In this document: piece after piece, positions 53,227 through 53,298 of the stretch
Layout of the letters: the number at the start of each line of letters is the position of its first letter
How positions within the stretch are numbered: the stretch's first letter is position 1
Assembly (NCBI RefSeq): GCF_000784355.1
Contig: NZ_KN360940.1
Span: 61,243-114,540 of the forward strand
Direction of reading: 5' to 3'
DNA from: Methanolacinia paynteri
GTDB lineage: Archaea > Halobacteriota > Methanomicrobia > Methanomicrobiales > Methanomicrobiaceae
Length of the DNA: 53,298 nt
The notes under the pieces: model-generated
The model's input: only the letters and a program-made list of their open reading frames with translations
Database searches by the model: none
What the model was told of the DNA's origin: nothing
Translations under genes and position numbers: made by a program

Positions 53227-53298
53227 ATGGCAGATTTCATCGAAACTACCAACACCAAGTCGGCCACTCGTGAGCTTGCAGCCTCCATCGCAGACGTT
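53227..53298 (+). CDS. Partial gene at right edge of window
   Basis: An ATG at 53227 opens a frame that continues past the end (ADFIETTNTKSATRELAASI). With only 24 codons visible no function can be assigned. It follows the small element genes and may be a virus structural or non-structural gene. Confidence 0.5.
   Translation, partial: MADFIETTNTKSATRELAASIADV

Larger units (their letters stand above)
27704..53298. mobile_element. Integrated element with replication genes and BREX island (right end outside window)
   Basis: The left border is the tRNA-Leu 3' fragment with the integrase directly inside. Cargo includes a primase-helicase, iteron-like repeats, an Orc1/Cdc6 protein, AbrB-like regulators, AlbA_2 ATPases, the EVE/nuclease pair, the BREX operon, and small membrane and coiled-coil genes near the right end that resemble phage products. 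No second copy of the tRNA fragment is visible to 53298, so the element is at least 25.6 kb. It may be a composite of several insertions. Confidence 0.7.

Noticed and set aside
53180-53298. Frame beginning with ATG at 53180
   Set aside because: It overlaps the better-supported frame at 53227 in a different phase and gives a Pro/Ser-rich sequence without a ribosome-binding site.

Overview
The window reads as chromosomal DNA of a methanogenic archaeon, most likely of the Methanomicrobiales. It carries a TATA-binding protein, an Orc1/Cdc6 initiator, an S-layer protein of the methanogen type, archaeal TRHDI-type histidine kinases, and several leaderless promoters with a TATA element about 26 bases before the start codon. 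GC-rich core segments alternate with AT-rich accessory islands (about 2.5-5.5, 7.1-8.4, 15-20.8 and 25-27.7 kb). The genus is inference.

Left part (1-27.7 kb). Core-like genes are an Fe-S aldo/keto reductase (partial), an iron-sulfur flavoprotein, a sodium:solute symporter, two large PAS/GAF histidine kinases, TBP, an MFS transporter and an S-layer protein. Between them lie two candidate peptide systems. The first (3.5-5.3 kb, minus strand) has a 68-residue precursor, an MvdD-like ATP-grasp ligase and a membrane protein, all overlapping: a graspetide-like RiPP cassette. The second (17.8-20.7 kb, plus strand) has a secreted protein whose last 72 residues hold 16 cysteines (halocin-C8-like), two small membrane or secreted proteins, and a thioredoxin-CcdA/DsbD fusion: probably an archaeocin cluster with its own thiol-redox enzyme. 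The S-layer gene and a divergent-in-function HTH regulator operon share a 20-base palindromic operator placed between TATA box and start codon.

Right part (27.7 kb to the end). A 3' fragment of tRNA-Leu(CAG) directly beside a tyrosine integrase marks the left border of an integrated element that continues past the window. It carries a replication block (small genes, primase-helicase), iteron-like 11-base repeats with an AT-rich spacer, a duplicated microprotein/80-aa/AbrB module flanking an AlbA_2 (Schlafen-like) ATPase gene, a divergent EVE-domain plus PD-(D/E)XK nuclease pair, a BREX operon, an Orc1/Cdc6 gene with a nearby inverted repeat, and small phage-like genes.

The most unusual feature is the BREX operon (brxB-brxC-pglX-pglZ-brxL, no brxA seen). 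Its pglX is cut into two ORFs at the boundary between the methyltransferase core and the target-recognition half. A complete AlbA_2/HATPase_c_4 gene sits between the halves, joined to each by a four-base ATGA overlap. The recognition half contains an AT-rich patch suggestive of domain swapping. This looks like a working two-subunit PglX with an embedded third protein rather than a decayed gene.
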